A stretch of 64,000 nt of DNA from Cyclobacteriaceae bacterium (GCA_019638275.1 JAHBUC010000008.1:97581-161580), one strand, 5' to 3'; positions 33,901-41,453 are shown, numbered from the stretch's first letter. Made by a program: numbers and translations. The notes: generated from the letters alone by a model not told the origin.

Positions 33901-35667
33901 ACTTGAACTTGTAGCCAATGTTGCTGATGCCCTATCCAGTGTTAAACTATTCAATGCTTGTGGGGTAATGAATTGAATTCCGGATGGTAATGATCCTGAA
34001 CCATTCACAATGAAATTAGAACTTGCATCAATAGCGAAGCTTCCATCTGTTCTTGAGTACGGGCCACTTATGGTAAGTGTTCTACCATTCAAAATAATAT
34101 CACCCACAGTTTGGGTGAGTGTTCCGGCTATGGTCAAATCTGTACCAAGCGTTATCGAACCACTTGCCGGCCGGTTTAACGTAAAATTATTGATAGTAGT
34201 GCTGCCAGTGGTTCGCAAAGTTCCAAAAGCACCCGTACCACCAATGGAAATACTGGAAGTACTTAAAACATTCAAGAAATTTGAGTTTGGTGTAAATCCA
34301 CCATTTAATGTAAGGGTTCTATTTGAGACAGAGAGATTACCATTCGTCAATATTAGATTACCTCCAAGTGTCACGTCTGCTGCCAACGTAACCCCTGACA
34401 CATTGTCAATTTCAGTTGTAACACCAGCAACATCATTTGGATGGGCGCTTCCCATAAACTGAGGCGCTGACCCATTGTAGATTATTCGACTACCAGAATT
34501 AAAAACTCTGGTTGGCATAGGTATGTTACCCTGTATGGCGCCTGAGGAATTTAATGAACCTACTCTAACTGTACCATTCAAGGTGAATGTTCCATTCGTT
34601 CCAGATGTTATTAAAGGACTTGTTCCTAGGTTTAACACCGAACCACTTTGAACTATAAAATTAAATGCAGCTGTCAATGTGTTAACCGAATAATTTTGGT
34701 CAGAACCATTCCCAGAAAATAAAATGTTTTTTGCTCCTACTCCTGCACCCGAATTTAGAGTGCCGCCTGTTTTTTCAAAATTTCCATTAATACTTAAAGT
34801 TATGTCACTTGCATTAGTCTGAGTTAATCCAAGATTACCGGCAGACATACTAAAGTTACCGGCAACAGAAATTAATGAGGCTGAACTCAAGGAATTCGAA
34901 AGAAAGTAGGTCCCACCTTCAACAATAAAATCACCACCAACCGTTAGTGTATAACCAGAGGTAGAGCTTGCTAATCTTACTACACGGGGAGACGGGGAAC
35001 CAGTTGATACAAACCTTAAATTACCCATAATATTTTGAAGTTGACCCCCGAGAGAGAAAGTTGTAGTCGTCCCCATCCCTGGAGTATTCCAAACAAAGTT
35101 CCCAAAAGTTTGATTTAAATTATTAGGGGCTGCTGGCGAAGCATTGGTTAATCCAGAAATTTCTACTGTTGAACTGGGATCCCAAATTGCGGATGGTATA
35201 TCTCCTCCGGTAGCAAAGTTATGTCTATAAGTCGATCCTGATTGAAAAAGTAATATTGAAGGATCGCCAATGATAATATCAGAAGAGCTTTGAATAGTAC
35301 CGTATATTTCACATGGAATAAAAAAAAGTAATGAAGCTAAATCGAGTGTTCCGTTGTTGACCAACAACCCACCTGCATCAACTATTAATGGTGTATTAGC
35401 GAAATCTTCTTCTATAGTAACTGTAATCCCAGTACTAATGGTGACACTCGCACCATTGGTTATTGTCACCAAATTGAGATTAATGTCATTAAAAATGGTT
35501 ACATCGTGGTTAACAATTATGAAATCAAAAGAATTAACATCCGGCACACAGGCACAATCCCATGTATCGGGGTTATCCCAATCCCCATCCTGAACGGAGT
35601 TTATTTGAGCTACGGAAATCGTACTAAGAGAGGTTAAACAAAAGGCAATTAAAAAGATTCTTAGCAT
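30919..35667 (-). CDS. T9SS type A secreted protein, beta-helix-like repeats
   Basis: A 1582-aa secreted protein. A signal peptide (1-20, ending ISVAQ) is followed by a DGDWDNPDTWDCACVPD segment seen at the start of many Bacteroidota surface proteins, then about 900 residues of irregular, Asn/Gly/Thr/Ser-rich strand repeats (patterns like LTLNGGF, TLGGNLILTNGNL) that suggest a right-handed beta helix. Later come WRYLASPLVG, an Ig-like pair with cysteines, and a type A T9SS sorting domain from about 1505 (GIRVYPNPVQ to KIIKTNK). Probably an adhesin or surface-anchored protein. It has its own promoter-like boxes and its stop overlaps the small sorting-signal gene (ATGA). Confidence 0.9.
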   Translation of the reverse strand: MLRIFLIAFCLTSLSTISVAQINSVQDGDWDNPDTWDCACVPDVNSFDFIIVNHDVTIFNDINLNLVTITNGASVTISTGITVTIEEDFANTPLIVDAGGLLVNNGTLDLASLLFFIPCEIYGTIQSSSDIIIGDPSILLFQSGSTYRHNFATGGDIPSAIWDPSSTVEISGLTNASPAAPNNLNQTFGNFVWNTPGMGTTTTFSLGGQLQNIMGNLRFVSTGSPSPRVVRLASSTSGYTLTVGGDFIVEGGTYFLSNSLSSASLISVAGNFSMSAGNLGLTQTNASDITLSINGNFEKTGGTLNSGAGVGAKNILFSGNGSDQNYSVNTLTAAFNFIVQSGSVLNLGTSPLITSGTNGTFTLNGTVRVGSLNSSGAIQGNIPMPTRVFNSGSRIIYNGSAPQFMGSAHPNDVAGVTTEIDNVSGVTLAADVTLGGNLILTNGNLSVSNRTLTLNGGFTPNSNFLNVLSTSSISIGGTGAFGTLRTTGSTTINNFTLNRPASGSITLGTDLTIAGTLTQTVGDIILNGRTLTISGPYSRTDGSFAIDASSNFIVNGSGSLPSGIQFITPQALNSLTLDRASATLATSSSFTVTNLNLRSGTFNNTGTITIATGGVITRTEGSLISNTPTAQTSYDLVYDISTNISSGAEVPNLTTELRHVTKLGGATLTLTEPFIINGDLTLSNGIFDAGSNAIDLKGNLLANSTSILTSSPFTFSGTTSISGSALIQFGEVTITGTVTPTVNIRIDGDLINDGTLNAGTGAQTVTFGGNTTISGGSAHNFNNVTITGTLVAPSVMSVAGNFALSGGTFTNSTGTVVFNGTSSITGSPQFSNITVNTGATLNGPSNLTMAGNFIVNGTFNSGTGRVTFNGTSNQDVNRTAGTAGTVNLFNVTVNKSSGTLNFRSTIANTIFRIQNEFTLAQAGTSSPDVDFDGPGGTGNVVLASTATRTAKVTSVPAGAQIVGNLTTERFVQNDDGLRAWRYLASPLVGATVADWQGEIQITGQFSNPSTGGTITNPNAPSMYRWTETNGGDANSRYEAWPNNISLAASSFALTNGRGYATYIRDVGNPVLTTRGTLRFGDVGIGLTITGSEPDAAGFNLVGNPYPAPVDWDLVSLPGGVSTIISMLDNVGNGGLGSGQFVYYTQGGIQVGNFSGIIGSGQAFWVETSTNTTLTFSESHKASDINPVILRERQLANVLRINVEGNGRKDETVVYFRDEASDEYDMSYDARKRENEYLNLFTFQQREAGIEKFAINALKDINCSREVSIGLEKFNQGTYSFYFTEIESFDKPYIFTLVDNFTGVSTSLEEGAYTFQVTENPLSNGNERFKIVISEVGINNALAVQGDEKCDVTAALVTINQTEPTVSYQAYFDGVALGEAVLGNGSSISLSLTGGTFEPGVYEIPVKAFNSCSELFLDQKASLVIIDVLDAEITSEGNTLYSNYTSGNQWYLDGSPIEGATGQEYEASASGLYKLVVTTTEGCTTEADRQFVITSNETGIDQGIRVYPNPVQSIVKVEVRSVGPVEVKLMTTLGVELTSKALTDSGFEKYTEFDLSDQSNGMYILHVQKGGRVHQVKIIKTNK

Positions 35668-35692
35668 ACGGTTCTCTTCAGGTAATAACTCA

Positions 35693-35725
35693 CAAAAATA
35701 ATCAAAAACACCGGTTTTGCGGCAA
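35693..35725 (-). promoter_or_regulatory. Promoter-like boxes before T9SS type A gene
   Basis: On the minus strand TATTTTTG (35700-35693) fits TAnnTTTG at all fixed positions; ATTG (TTG at 35725-35723) is the nearest -33 candidate with a 22-base spacer. Transcription would start near 35686, about 20 bases before the ATG at 35667. This would allow the T9SS gene, the small sorting-signal gene and the dehydratase to be expressed apart from the rest of the glycan locus. Confidence 0.5.
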
Positions 35726-35744
35726 TTAATATACTAAATGCCGC
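35719..35744. repeat. GCGGCA / TGCCGC inverted repeat
   Basis: Perfect 6-bp arms with a 14-nt AT-rich loop, lying between the aminotransferase stop and the -7 box, overlapping the -33 region. It may be a weak transcription terminator (no T-run follows) or an operator; the sequence does not decide. Confidence 0.35.
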
Positions 35745-35766
35745 TATTTCAGCCTATAGTAACCGC

Positions 35767-36885
35767 TTAAATCTCTGCTTTAATTTGCGTCAGTATTTCC
35801 CCCATATCGGTGGGTGTAAGCGTTTGTCCACTCGGTAAGCAAATACCTTTCCGGAAGCAATCAGCACCAACACCCTTATCAAAAACAATAAGCCCCTCAA
35901 ACATGGGCTGCTGGTGCATCGGCCTCCACAGCGGCCTGGTCTCTATTTCATTGGCTTCCAGTACGGAACTGATCCGCATTTTGGTTGCCTCATCTTTGAA
36001 CAAAAAGGTTGAAAACCAACGGTTTGCGCACATTCCGGGCAATTCAGATTGGAACTCAACGCCAAGATTGTTAAGGGCATTCTCATACTGTTCAAAAACA
36101 GCCCGTCTTCCCGCAACATTTACCTGTAAATCAGGTAGTTGACATAATCCTGCGGCTGCATTCAGGGGGCTCATCGCATAGTTAAAGCCGATCTCCTGAT
36201 GCTCATAATACGGCAGGTTTTCGCGGGATTGATTGGCCCAAAACCGCACTTTTGAAGCCCATTCGACCTTTTGGGTCACCAAAACCCCGCCCCCATAGGT
36301 TGTGACCACTTTGTTGTTGTTGAAAGAATAGATGCCCACATCGCCAAACGTGCCCACCATCTGATTGTTATAGGCCGAGCCCAGCGACTCAGCCGCATCT
36401 TCCAATACGAACAATCCTTCCTTTCTTGCAATCTCCAACAGCCGATTCAACTGGCAGGGCATGCCATAGGTATGCACCAAAATCATAGCCTTTGGCCTTT
36501 TGCCTTCCGCCTTTAGCTTGTCAATGGCTTTTTCGACCAATTCCGGATCCATGTTCCAGGTAGTGGGCTCTGAGTCGATCAATACCGGGTTGGCTCCGAG
36601 GTAGACTATGGGGTTAATTGTTGCCACATAGGTAAACGTGGGTGCGAGTACATAGTCGCCAGCACCAATGCCCAATACTTTTAATGCAAGGTGAATAGCA
36701 GACGTACCCGAATTCAGGGCTACGGCATAGGGTGCGCCCGTAACCTTGCTGATGGCCGTTTCAAAATCGGTAATAATCTGGTTGTGGTGAATCCCTTCGT
36801 AACGCTGGAGAACTTCGGTTATTCGGGTAATGTCAACCGGGTTGTATGAAAGCGGAATGGAGTAGCGCATGCCTTGGATAAACAA
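35767..36885 (-). CDS. DegT/DnrJ/EryC1-type aminotransferase, PglE-like
   Basis: PLP-dependent sugar aminotransferase of 372 aa. The cofactor lysine is Lys192 in YSFNNNKVVTTYGGG; the Asp of VLEDAAESLGS (163) pairs with the pyridine nitrogen, and ALNSGTSAIHLAL (56-68) binds the phosphate. The SFNxNKxxTTxGGG form of the Lys motif is like that of PglE-type enzymes that aminate UDP-4-keto-6-deoxy-GlcNAc. With the dehydratase and the PglD-like acetyltransferase it completes a UDP-bacillosamine-type route (inference). A second possible start is Met6. It begins 8 nt after the XrtF partner gene. Confidence 0.88.
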   Translation of the reverse strand: MFIQGMRYSIPLSYNPVDITRITEVLQRYEGIHHNQIITDFETAISKVTGAPYAVALNSGTSAIHLALKVLGIGAGDYVLAPTFTYVATINPIVYLGANPVLIDSEPTTWNMDPELVEKAIDKLKAEGKRPKAMILVHTYGMPCQLNRLLEIARKEGLFVLEDAAESLGSAYNNQMVGTFGDVGIYSFNNNKVVTTYGGGVLVTQKVEWASKVRFWANQSRENLPYYEHQEIGFNYAMSPLNAAAGLCQLPDLQVNVAGRRAVFEQYENALNNLGVEFQSELPGMCANRWFSTFLFKDEATKMRISSVLEANEIETRPLWRPMHQQPMFEGLIVFDKGVGADCFRKGICLPSGQTLTPTDMGEILTQIKAEI

Positions 36886-36893
36886 GGCACAAG

Positions 36894-37319
36894 TTACGCA
36901 TTTTTCATGCGCACACGCTGATAGATAAAACCCACCATCAGTAAAAACATGAGCAGTGGGTTTACAATAAGGCGGTGAATCTGCGAAAGCAGCGGGGAGG
37001 AAATTTCTGAGTCGCCTTCAAGGGTAAGTTTTACGATAAAGTATATAGGAAGCAACAAGCACACTTCCACCAGAAAAAGATAAAATGAAAGGGTGAGGTA
37101 CTTGCGTTCTTTAAACCAGGCATAAATCAATACCATGCAAGCCACGTCATTCAGCACGAGACGGATGGTTTTGTTTACAATGAAAACAGTATTGGGTTGA
37201 TTGATCTGAAGACCTTCCGGAAGAAAAGAGGTGAGTGCTGCCGCATAATTGAATCGTTGAAAGACAAACACCAGTACCAACACCAGCAACGCGCCACCGA
37301 TAAATATGCCCCGCTTCAT
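36894..37319 (-). CDS. Exosortase F system-associated membrane protein
   Basis: A 141-aa protein with four predicted membrane segments (about 5-21, 44-68, 76-97, 118-134). Its ATG overlaps the XrtF stop by 4 nt (ATGA), the usual position for the small XrtF-associated protein found next to this exosortase in Bacteroidota. Its biochemical role is unknown; it may assist or regulate the transpeptidase or present the substrate. Identification rests on topology, size and neighbour, with modest sequence recognition. Confidence 0.75.
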   Translation of the reverse strand: MKRGIFIGGALLVLVLVFVFQRFNYAAALTSFLPEGLQINQPNTVFIVNKTIRLVLNDVACMVLIYAWFKERKYLTLSFYLFLVEVCLLLPIYFIVKLTLEGDSEISSPLLSQIHRLIVNPLLMFLLMVGFIYQRVRMKNA

Positions 37320-37864
37320 GGCTTATCGGATGACATTACCTTACGAATAGAAATTTTGTTGAGCTTTTCAATCCAGACCCACCACAGCAGAAACACCATG
37401 ATATAAATGGAAGCAGTGAAAGCATACTTATGCACGTAGTAAAAATATTGCTCAAAATATTCGGCCACTAAAAAAAGTCCGCTTACCCGAAGCAGGTTGG
37501 CGAGGTGAATCAACACCAACCCAAGTGGAATAAACCACATGATTTTTTTTCGATCGCCACCAAAGGCCGCCATGAACGAAACAAACACAATCGCCACATT
37601 AATGCCGTTGCAACCTTCAAAAACATTCACCACAATGCGTGATCCTTTGTAAATGGAAATTGTACGGGTGTTACCTTTAGGTTTGGTGTAGGTTTCTTCC
37701 CCAATTATATTTAACAATGCGGATGATTGTTTAGTAACCAGTACAGTTGCAGGGTCGGCAACATCATATTGCTCAATCCACCAACCATAGAGCAGGTTCA
37801 GAATAAGATACAGCCCGACAAAAATTCCAAGGAAGCGTAAAGCGGGTTTAAATTCCTTAATCAT
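37316..37864 (-). CDS. xrtF: Exosortase family protein XrtF
   Basis: An integral membrane cysteine protease or transpeptidase predicted to cut and transfer proteins with a PEP-CTERM-like tail. From the ATG at 37864 it is 182 aa; the frame extends to 37918, but this ATG overlaps the acetyltransferase end by only 8 nt and precedes the first membrane helix. The catalytic triad is visible: Cys85 in FEGCNGINV, Arg126 in LANLLRVSG and His145 in FYYVHKYAF, each at the edge of a membrane segment. Exosortases sit in exopolysaccharide loci, as here. The 58-aa protein at 30746-30922 is the only visible substrate candidate. Confidence 0.9.
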   Translation of the reverse strand: MIKEFKPALRFLGIFVGLYLILNLLYGWWIEQYDVADPATVLVTKQSSALLNIIGEETYTKPKGNTRTISIYKGSRIVVNVFEGCNGINVAIVFVSFMAAFGGDRKKIMWFIPLGLVLIHLANLLRVSGLFLVAEYFEQYFYYVHKYAFTASIYIMVFLLWWVWIEKLNKISIRKVMSSDKP

Positions 37865-38507
37865 TTCTTTTGATTGATCGTGCCGGAACACCGGCAACGG
37901 TTCGACTAGGTTCAACATTTTTGTTTACCACCGCCCCTGCACCCACAACCGACCGGTTACCAATAGTAACGTTTTGCAGCACAGATGCTCCCGTTCCGAT
38001 CAAGACTTCCTCACCTACCTGCACATAACCAGAAAGGTGTACGCCCGGCATAACGGAAGTAAATGAACCAATGTGTACATCATGTCCTACGGTTGTATTC
38101 AGATTCAGCAACACAAAATCTCCGAGTGCGATATCAATGGTCAGGCGGCAACCTGCCGTAATAACACAACCGGCACCCGCTTTTATATTTTCGCCAATGG
38201 TCGCCACCGGATGAATTAATGTTGGGAAATAAAGATTGGATTGTTGAATACGTTCCACCACACTTCGCTTTACTTTCGGATCGCCTACCGCTACCACTAC
38301 GGCTAATTCTTTATCGATTGCTTTCAACGCATCCAGACTACCCAACACCGGAAGACCAGCTACTATGCTTCCTGCTGCAACTCCATCATCATAAAATCCC
38401 GTAACCTGCCATTGCGGATTGATGGCGTTTATCTGATTGATCATCACCAACGTCTCTTTTCCAAAACCGCCTGCGCCAATAATGGCTATATCCTTTAGTT
38501 CACTCAC
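37857..38507 (-). CDS. NeuD/PglD-family sugar acetyltransferase
   Basis: A 216-aa left-handed beta-helix acyltransferase. The N-terminal Rossmann-like UDP-sugar-binding domain has GAGGFGKE (11-18); hexapeptide repeats run from about 95 to 200; the probable general base is His142 in NTTVGHDVHIG. PglD acetylates the 4-amino group of UDP-4-amino-4,6-dideoxy-GlcNAc with acetyl-CoA. The neighbouring PglE- and PglF-like genes support this substrate; NeuD-type sialic acid O-acetylation is less likely because no neu genes are present. It overlaps the preceding phosphoglycosyl transferase gene by 8 nt. Confidence 0.88.
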   Translation of the reverse strand: MSELKDIAIIGAGGFGKETLVMINQINAINPQWQVTGFYDDGVAAGSIVAGLPVLGSLDALKAIDKELAVVVAVGDPKVKRSVVERIQQSNLYFPTLIHPVATIGENIKAGAGCVITAGCRLTIDIALGDFVLLNLNTTVGHDVHIGSFTSVMPGVHLSGYVQVGEEVLIGTGASVLQNVTIGNRSVVGAGAVVNKNVEPSRTVAGVPARSIKRND

Positions 38508-39078
38508 CTGTGAATTGCTTTTCGTCTAATGAAACATCTTTGTTCATCTGTACAACCAAAGCTACTGTTTTCAACAAAATCTTAAGGTCAAGCCAAAAGA
38601 AAATCTCACGAACGTACTTCAAATCAAACTCAAATTTCTCTTCCCACGACAAAGTGTTTTTGCCATTCACCTGAGCCAGTCCGGTTATTCCCGGCAAAAC
38701 CGAATGCCGCTCTTTTTGCTCAGTTGAAAGAAGTGGCTCGTATGCTATGGGCAGTGGTCGAGGGCCCACTAACGACATCTCCCCTTTCAGTACATTCCAC
38801 AACTGGGGCAATTCATCCAGGTTTGTGGCACGAAGAAATTTTCCCAGCCAGAACTGACGGGCCTTTAATGAGAGTTGTTCATTTGTTTTTAATGTACGAA
38901 ACTTCATCATGGTAAAATGTCTACCCGATTTTCCAATCCGCACCGATTTGTATAAGCATGGAAATTCAAAAGACAACATGTATAGAAAGAAAAGTAAAAC
39001 AAACAACCAACTCAATAATAAGAACAGCAACACACTCCCTACCCTATCCAGTACAACTTTACCAGATTGTCTATACAT
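38500..39078 (-). CDS. PglC-like phosphoglycosyl transferase
   Basis: Monotopic membrane enzyme that transfers a sugar phosphate from a UDP-sugar to undecaprenyl phosphate and starts the glycan. The frame reaches 39138, but the ATG at 39078, five bases after the upstream stop, leads directly into the membrane helix. It is 192 aa from there. Motifs: KFRTL, LDELPQLWNVLKGEMSLVGPRPL (catalytic Asp-Glu pair), PGITGLAQVNG. The short form without extra N-terminal helices and the adjacent pglD/E/F-like genes favour a diacetylbacillosamine-type donor. Confidence 0.88.
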   Translation of the reverse strand: MYRQSGKVVLDRVGSVLLFLLLSWLFVLLFFLYMLSFEFPCLYKSVRIGKSGRHFTMMKFRTLKTNEQLSLKARQFWLGKFLRATNLDELPQLWNVLKGEMSLVGPRPLPIAYEPLLSTEQKERHSVLPGITGLAQVNGKNTLSWEEKFEFDLKYVREIFFWLDLKILLKTVALVVQMNKDVSLDEKQFTGE

Positions 39079-39083
39079 GCTTG

Positions 39084-39677
39084 TTAATTTCGGAAAATTG
39101 AAAAGATGGTTTGAAAGATAATTTTGATATCCAGCCAAAAGGATTGACTGTTGATGTATCTCAAATTCAGTTCAAGTTTAACGGGCATGATTTCACGGAT
39201 GTAAAAATCAATTGGGTTTTCCTTTCCTTCCAATAACTCATTCTCATTCCTGAATTGAATGGAGGCATAATCAGTGATACCCGGTTTGACAGAAATCACG
39301 TGCAGTTGATCTGCCGAATACAAATCAACAAACTTTTTTAGCTCAGGGCGTGGCCCAACCAAACTCATCTCGCCTTTCCACACATTAATCAATTGCGGTA
39401 ACTCATCCAGTTTAAATTTTCGGAGCCAAAATCCTACTGATGTTATCCGTGAATCGCGTGCACCAATGGTGATGGCTGCAGCTTTATCCGAGCTGACACG
39501 CATGGTTCTAAACTTGAAAAGTTTAAAAAGCGCGCCATCTTTTCCAACACGTTTTTGCAAGTAAAACACAGATCCTGCAGAATCAAACTTTATCAGCACC
39601 GCAATCAGTAGAAAAAAAGGAAAAAGTATTAGCAGTCCAACGGATGAGGCGACAAAATCGAATAAGCGCTTTAGCAT
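39084..39677 (-). CDS. Second phosphoglycosyl transferase (WcaJ/PglC fold)
   Basis: A 197-aa paralogue of the next gene: a single N-terminal membrane hairpin (LFDFVASSVGLLILFPFFLL), then KFRTM, KLDELPQLINVWKGEMSL, VGPRP and PGITDYASI. The catalytic DE pair is intact. Two initiating enzymes in tandem, 5 nt apart, suggests two different first sugars or one enzyme acting later, for example in side-chain or protein-glycan synthesis. A flanking repeat and a broken GxxExxY gene separate it from the upstream aminotransferase. Confidence 0.88.
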   Translation of the reverse strand: MLKRLFDFVASSVGLLILFPFFLLIAVLIKFDSAGSVFYLQKRVGKDGALFKLFKFRTMRVSSDKAAAITIGARDSRITSVGFWLRKFKLDELPQLINVWKGEMSLVGPRPELKKFVDLYSADQLHVISVKPGITDYASIQFRNENELLEGKENPIDFYIREIMPVKLELNLRYINSQSFWLDIKIIFQTIFSIFRN

Positions 39678-39704
39678 GTTACGTATTTTGTGCGGAAGCT
39701 ATTC

Positions 39705-39759
39705 CACAAAGTTTCACAGAGATTCACAAAGAGCGCAAAGAACTTAGTGAACCTTTGTG
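39705..39759. repeat. 55-nt direct repeat, left copy
   Basis: Begins CACAAAGTT and ends GAACCTTTGTG. Aligned by eye without gaps to 40160-40214, it matches at 44 of 55 positions. The ends (CACAAAG and CTTTGTG) are also inverted copies of each other, so each unit is an imperfect palindrome. It lies 12 nt past the GxxExxY stop. Confidence 0.75.
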
Positions 39760-39771
39760 CAATAGTTGCCT

Positions 39772-40144
39772 TTAATTAATTACTCTCTTTATTCCCTCCT
39801 TCAGCAACCCGGTATGAAAATTAATCAGCAGACCCAACTTATAATTTCCCAAACGCAAGTAGGTCAAAACTTGAGCCGTGTGAACGTCCGTAAGAAACTC
39901 AACTGTTTTTAACTCAAGCACCAAACTTATTTTCAACCAATAAATCAATCCGGTAACCGTGATCAAGTTTTACATCTTTATACACAATCGGCATCGGTTT
40001 TTCTTTTTCTACGTACAAACCACTCTGTACTAAATCATAGTATAAACATTCGCGGTAAGCAGACTCAAGCAAGCCAGGACCAAGGCTCCGATGCACCTCA
40101 ATGGCCTGACCTATGACAATATTGGATAATTCGTTCTCAGACAT
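39772..40144 (-). pseudogene. GxxExxY-family gene with single-base frameshift
   Basis: Two overlapping frames together make a complete GxxExxY protein. The first (40144 to 39914) carries the name motif in GPGLLESAYRE and continues to RIDLLVENK; the second (ending 39772) resumes at LVLELKTVEFLTDVHTAQ. Deleting one T from TTT in AAGTTTGGTG joins them into one 123-aa protein, the usual size. The family is predicted to be nuclease-like and has no proven function. The gene is either inactive, recoded or affected by a sequence error. It is framed by the two 55-nt repeats, 12 and 15 nt from its ends. Confidence 0.8.
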
Positions 40145-40159
40145 TACTTAAGGTTATTT

Positions 40160-40214
40160 CACAAAGTTGCGCGAAGAATCACAAAGAACACTAAGCTCTT
40201 TGTGAACCTTTGTG
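40160..40214. repeat. 55-nt direct repeat, right copy
   Basis: Partner of the copy at 39705-39759 with the same length and the same CACAAAG and CTTTGTG ends. It lies 15 nt before the GxxExxY start. More CTTTGTG text follows to about 40236, so the unit may be a partial tandem repeat on this side. Confidence 0.75.
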
Positions 40215-40241
40215 TACGCTTTGAGCTCTTTGTGTAACAGC

Positions 40242-41453
40242 TTATAATGACTTATACGCACGAACAACAGCATCAATAATGTAATCAATCTTATCCTGAT
40301 CAAGTTGCGGATAGATTGGAAGGGATATCTCCGTAGCGTAACAGGAAAAGGCCACAGGATAATCTTCTATCCGATAACCTCTTTCCCGAAAAACAGTGAG
40401 TATGGGTAGTGGCTGAAAATGTACATTAACCGAAACACCTACCTCTGTAATCCGTTCGATCAACGAATCGCGCTGTGCTTCTGTAATGCCTTTGATGCGC
40501 AAGGCAAATACATGGTACGAAGATTCACGCACGTCATCTTTCATGGGTGGTACTATTGCCCACGAATAATTTGCAAACCCTTTTGCGTAAGCCTCCGCCA
40601 CACGCTTGCGCTCGGGCAACATGAATGTGGGATATTTTCGTAGCTGCGCCAACCCAATAGCCGCACAGATATCCGGCATGTTCATTTTAAAACCCGGATA
40701 AACAATGTCGTACCGCCAACCAGCACCATTGGTCTTAGCCAACGCATCTTTGGTTTGGCCGTTTAACGACCACAACTTTAATGTTCGGTATACTTCCGCA
40801 TGATCAAAAGTCGGTTGCGGCAGGTTAATGCACATGGCTCCACCTTCGGCTGTGGTGACATTCTTCACGGCATGAAACGAAAACACTGAAAAATCACCCC
40901 AAGTACCAATTGGTTTTCCTGCATACGTTGCACCCAACGAATGTGCGGCATCGCTCAACACCATAATACGACCCAGCTTTTTCTGGTTCTCTGTTACGGG
41001 CTTGAACCTTGCTCTGACTTCGGGTGCATTTACCAACTCAAAAAGTTCCTGATAATCACATGGCCACCCGGCAATATCCACTGGAATGATTGCCTTTGTC
41101 TTTGAGGTAATCCTTTCTTTTACTTTAGCGATATCGATATTAAAGTCTTCTCCGCTATCCACCATTACAGGCGTTGCACCGATATGCATAACGACCAACG
41201 CGGTTGCCGCATACGTATATGCCGGAATGATAACTTCATCTCCCCGGGTTACACCAAACCAATGCAACAGCAACATCAGGCCGGAAGTAGCTGAGTTACA
41301 ACACGCCACATGGGCAAGGCCAGTCTGTTCTGCCACCAATTTTTCAAGCGCCAACACCCTGGGGCCTGAGGTAATCCACCCGGAATCGAGTGTTTCCATT
41401 ACTTCACGCTTAATGTCGTCATCAATATAGGGTGGTGAGAAGGGGATTTTCAC
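40242..41453 (-). CDS. DegT/DnrJ/EryC1-type sugar aminotransferase
   Basis: PLP-dependent aminotransferase of 403 aa, the second in the locus. The cofactor lysine is Lys197 in FSFHAVKNVTTAEGG, the Asp of VLSDAAHSLGA is at about 168, and the phosphate loop is in CCNSATSGLML. It starts SPPYIDDDIKREVMETLDSGWITSG, the standard N-terminal helix of the family. It probably aminates a keto sugar nucleotide at C3 or C4; which one is not visible. Its ATG overlaps the WecB stop by 4 nt, so it belongs to the upstream glycan operon. Confidence 0.9.
   Translation of the reverse strand: MKIPFSPPYIDDDIKREVMETLDSGWITSGPRVLALEKLVAEQTGLAHVACCNSATSGLMLLLHWFGVTRGDEVIIPAYTYAATALVVMHIGATPVMVDSGEDFNIDIAKVKERITSKTKAIIPVDIAGWPCDYQELFELVNAPEVRARFKPVTENQKKLGRIMVLSDAAHSLGATYAGKPIGTWGDFSVFSFHAVKNVTTAEGGAMCINLPQPTFDHAEVYRTLKLWSLNGQTKDALAKTNGAGWRYDIVYPGFKMNMPDICAAIGLAQLRKYPTFMLPERKRVAEAYAKGFANYSWAIVPPMKDDVRESSYHVFALRIKGITEAQRDSLIERITEVGVSVNVHFQPLPILTVFRERGYRIEDYPVAFSCYATEISLPIYPQLDQDKIDYIIDAVVRAYKSL

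Noticed and set aside
34010..34462. 150-aa open frame on the plus strand
   Set aside because: Lies fully inside the 1582-aa T9SS gene on the other strand; repetitive Thr/Asn/Gly codons produce open antisense frames.
39772..40144. Two separate small genes in overlapping frames
   Set aside because: Each half lacks part of the GxxExxY fold and the two join perfectly with one base removed, so they are one broken gene.
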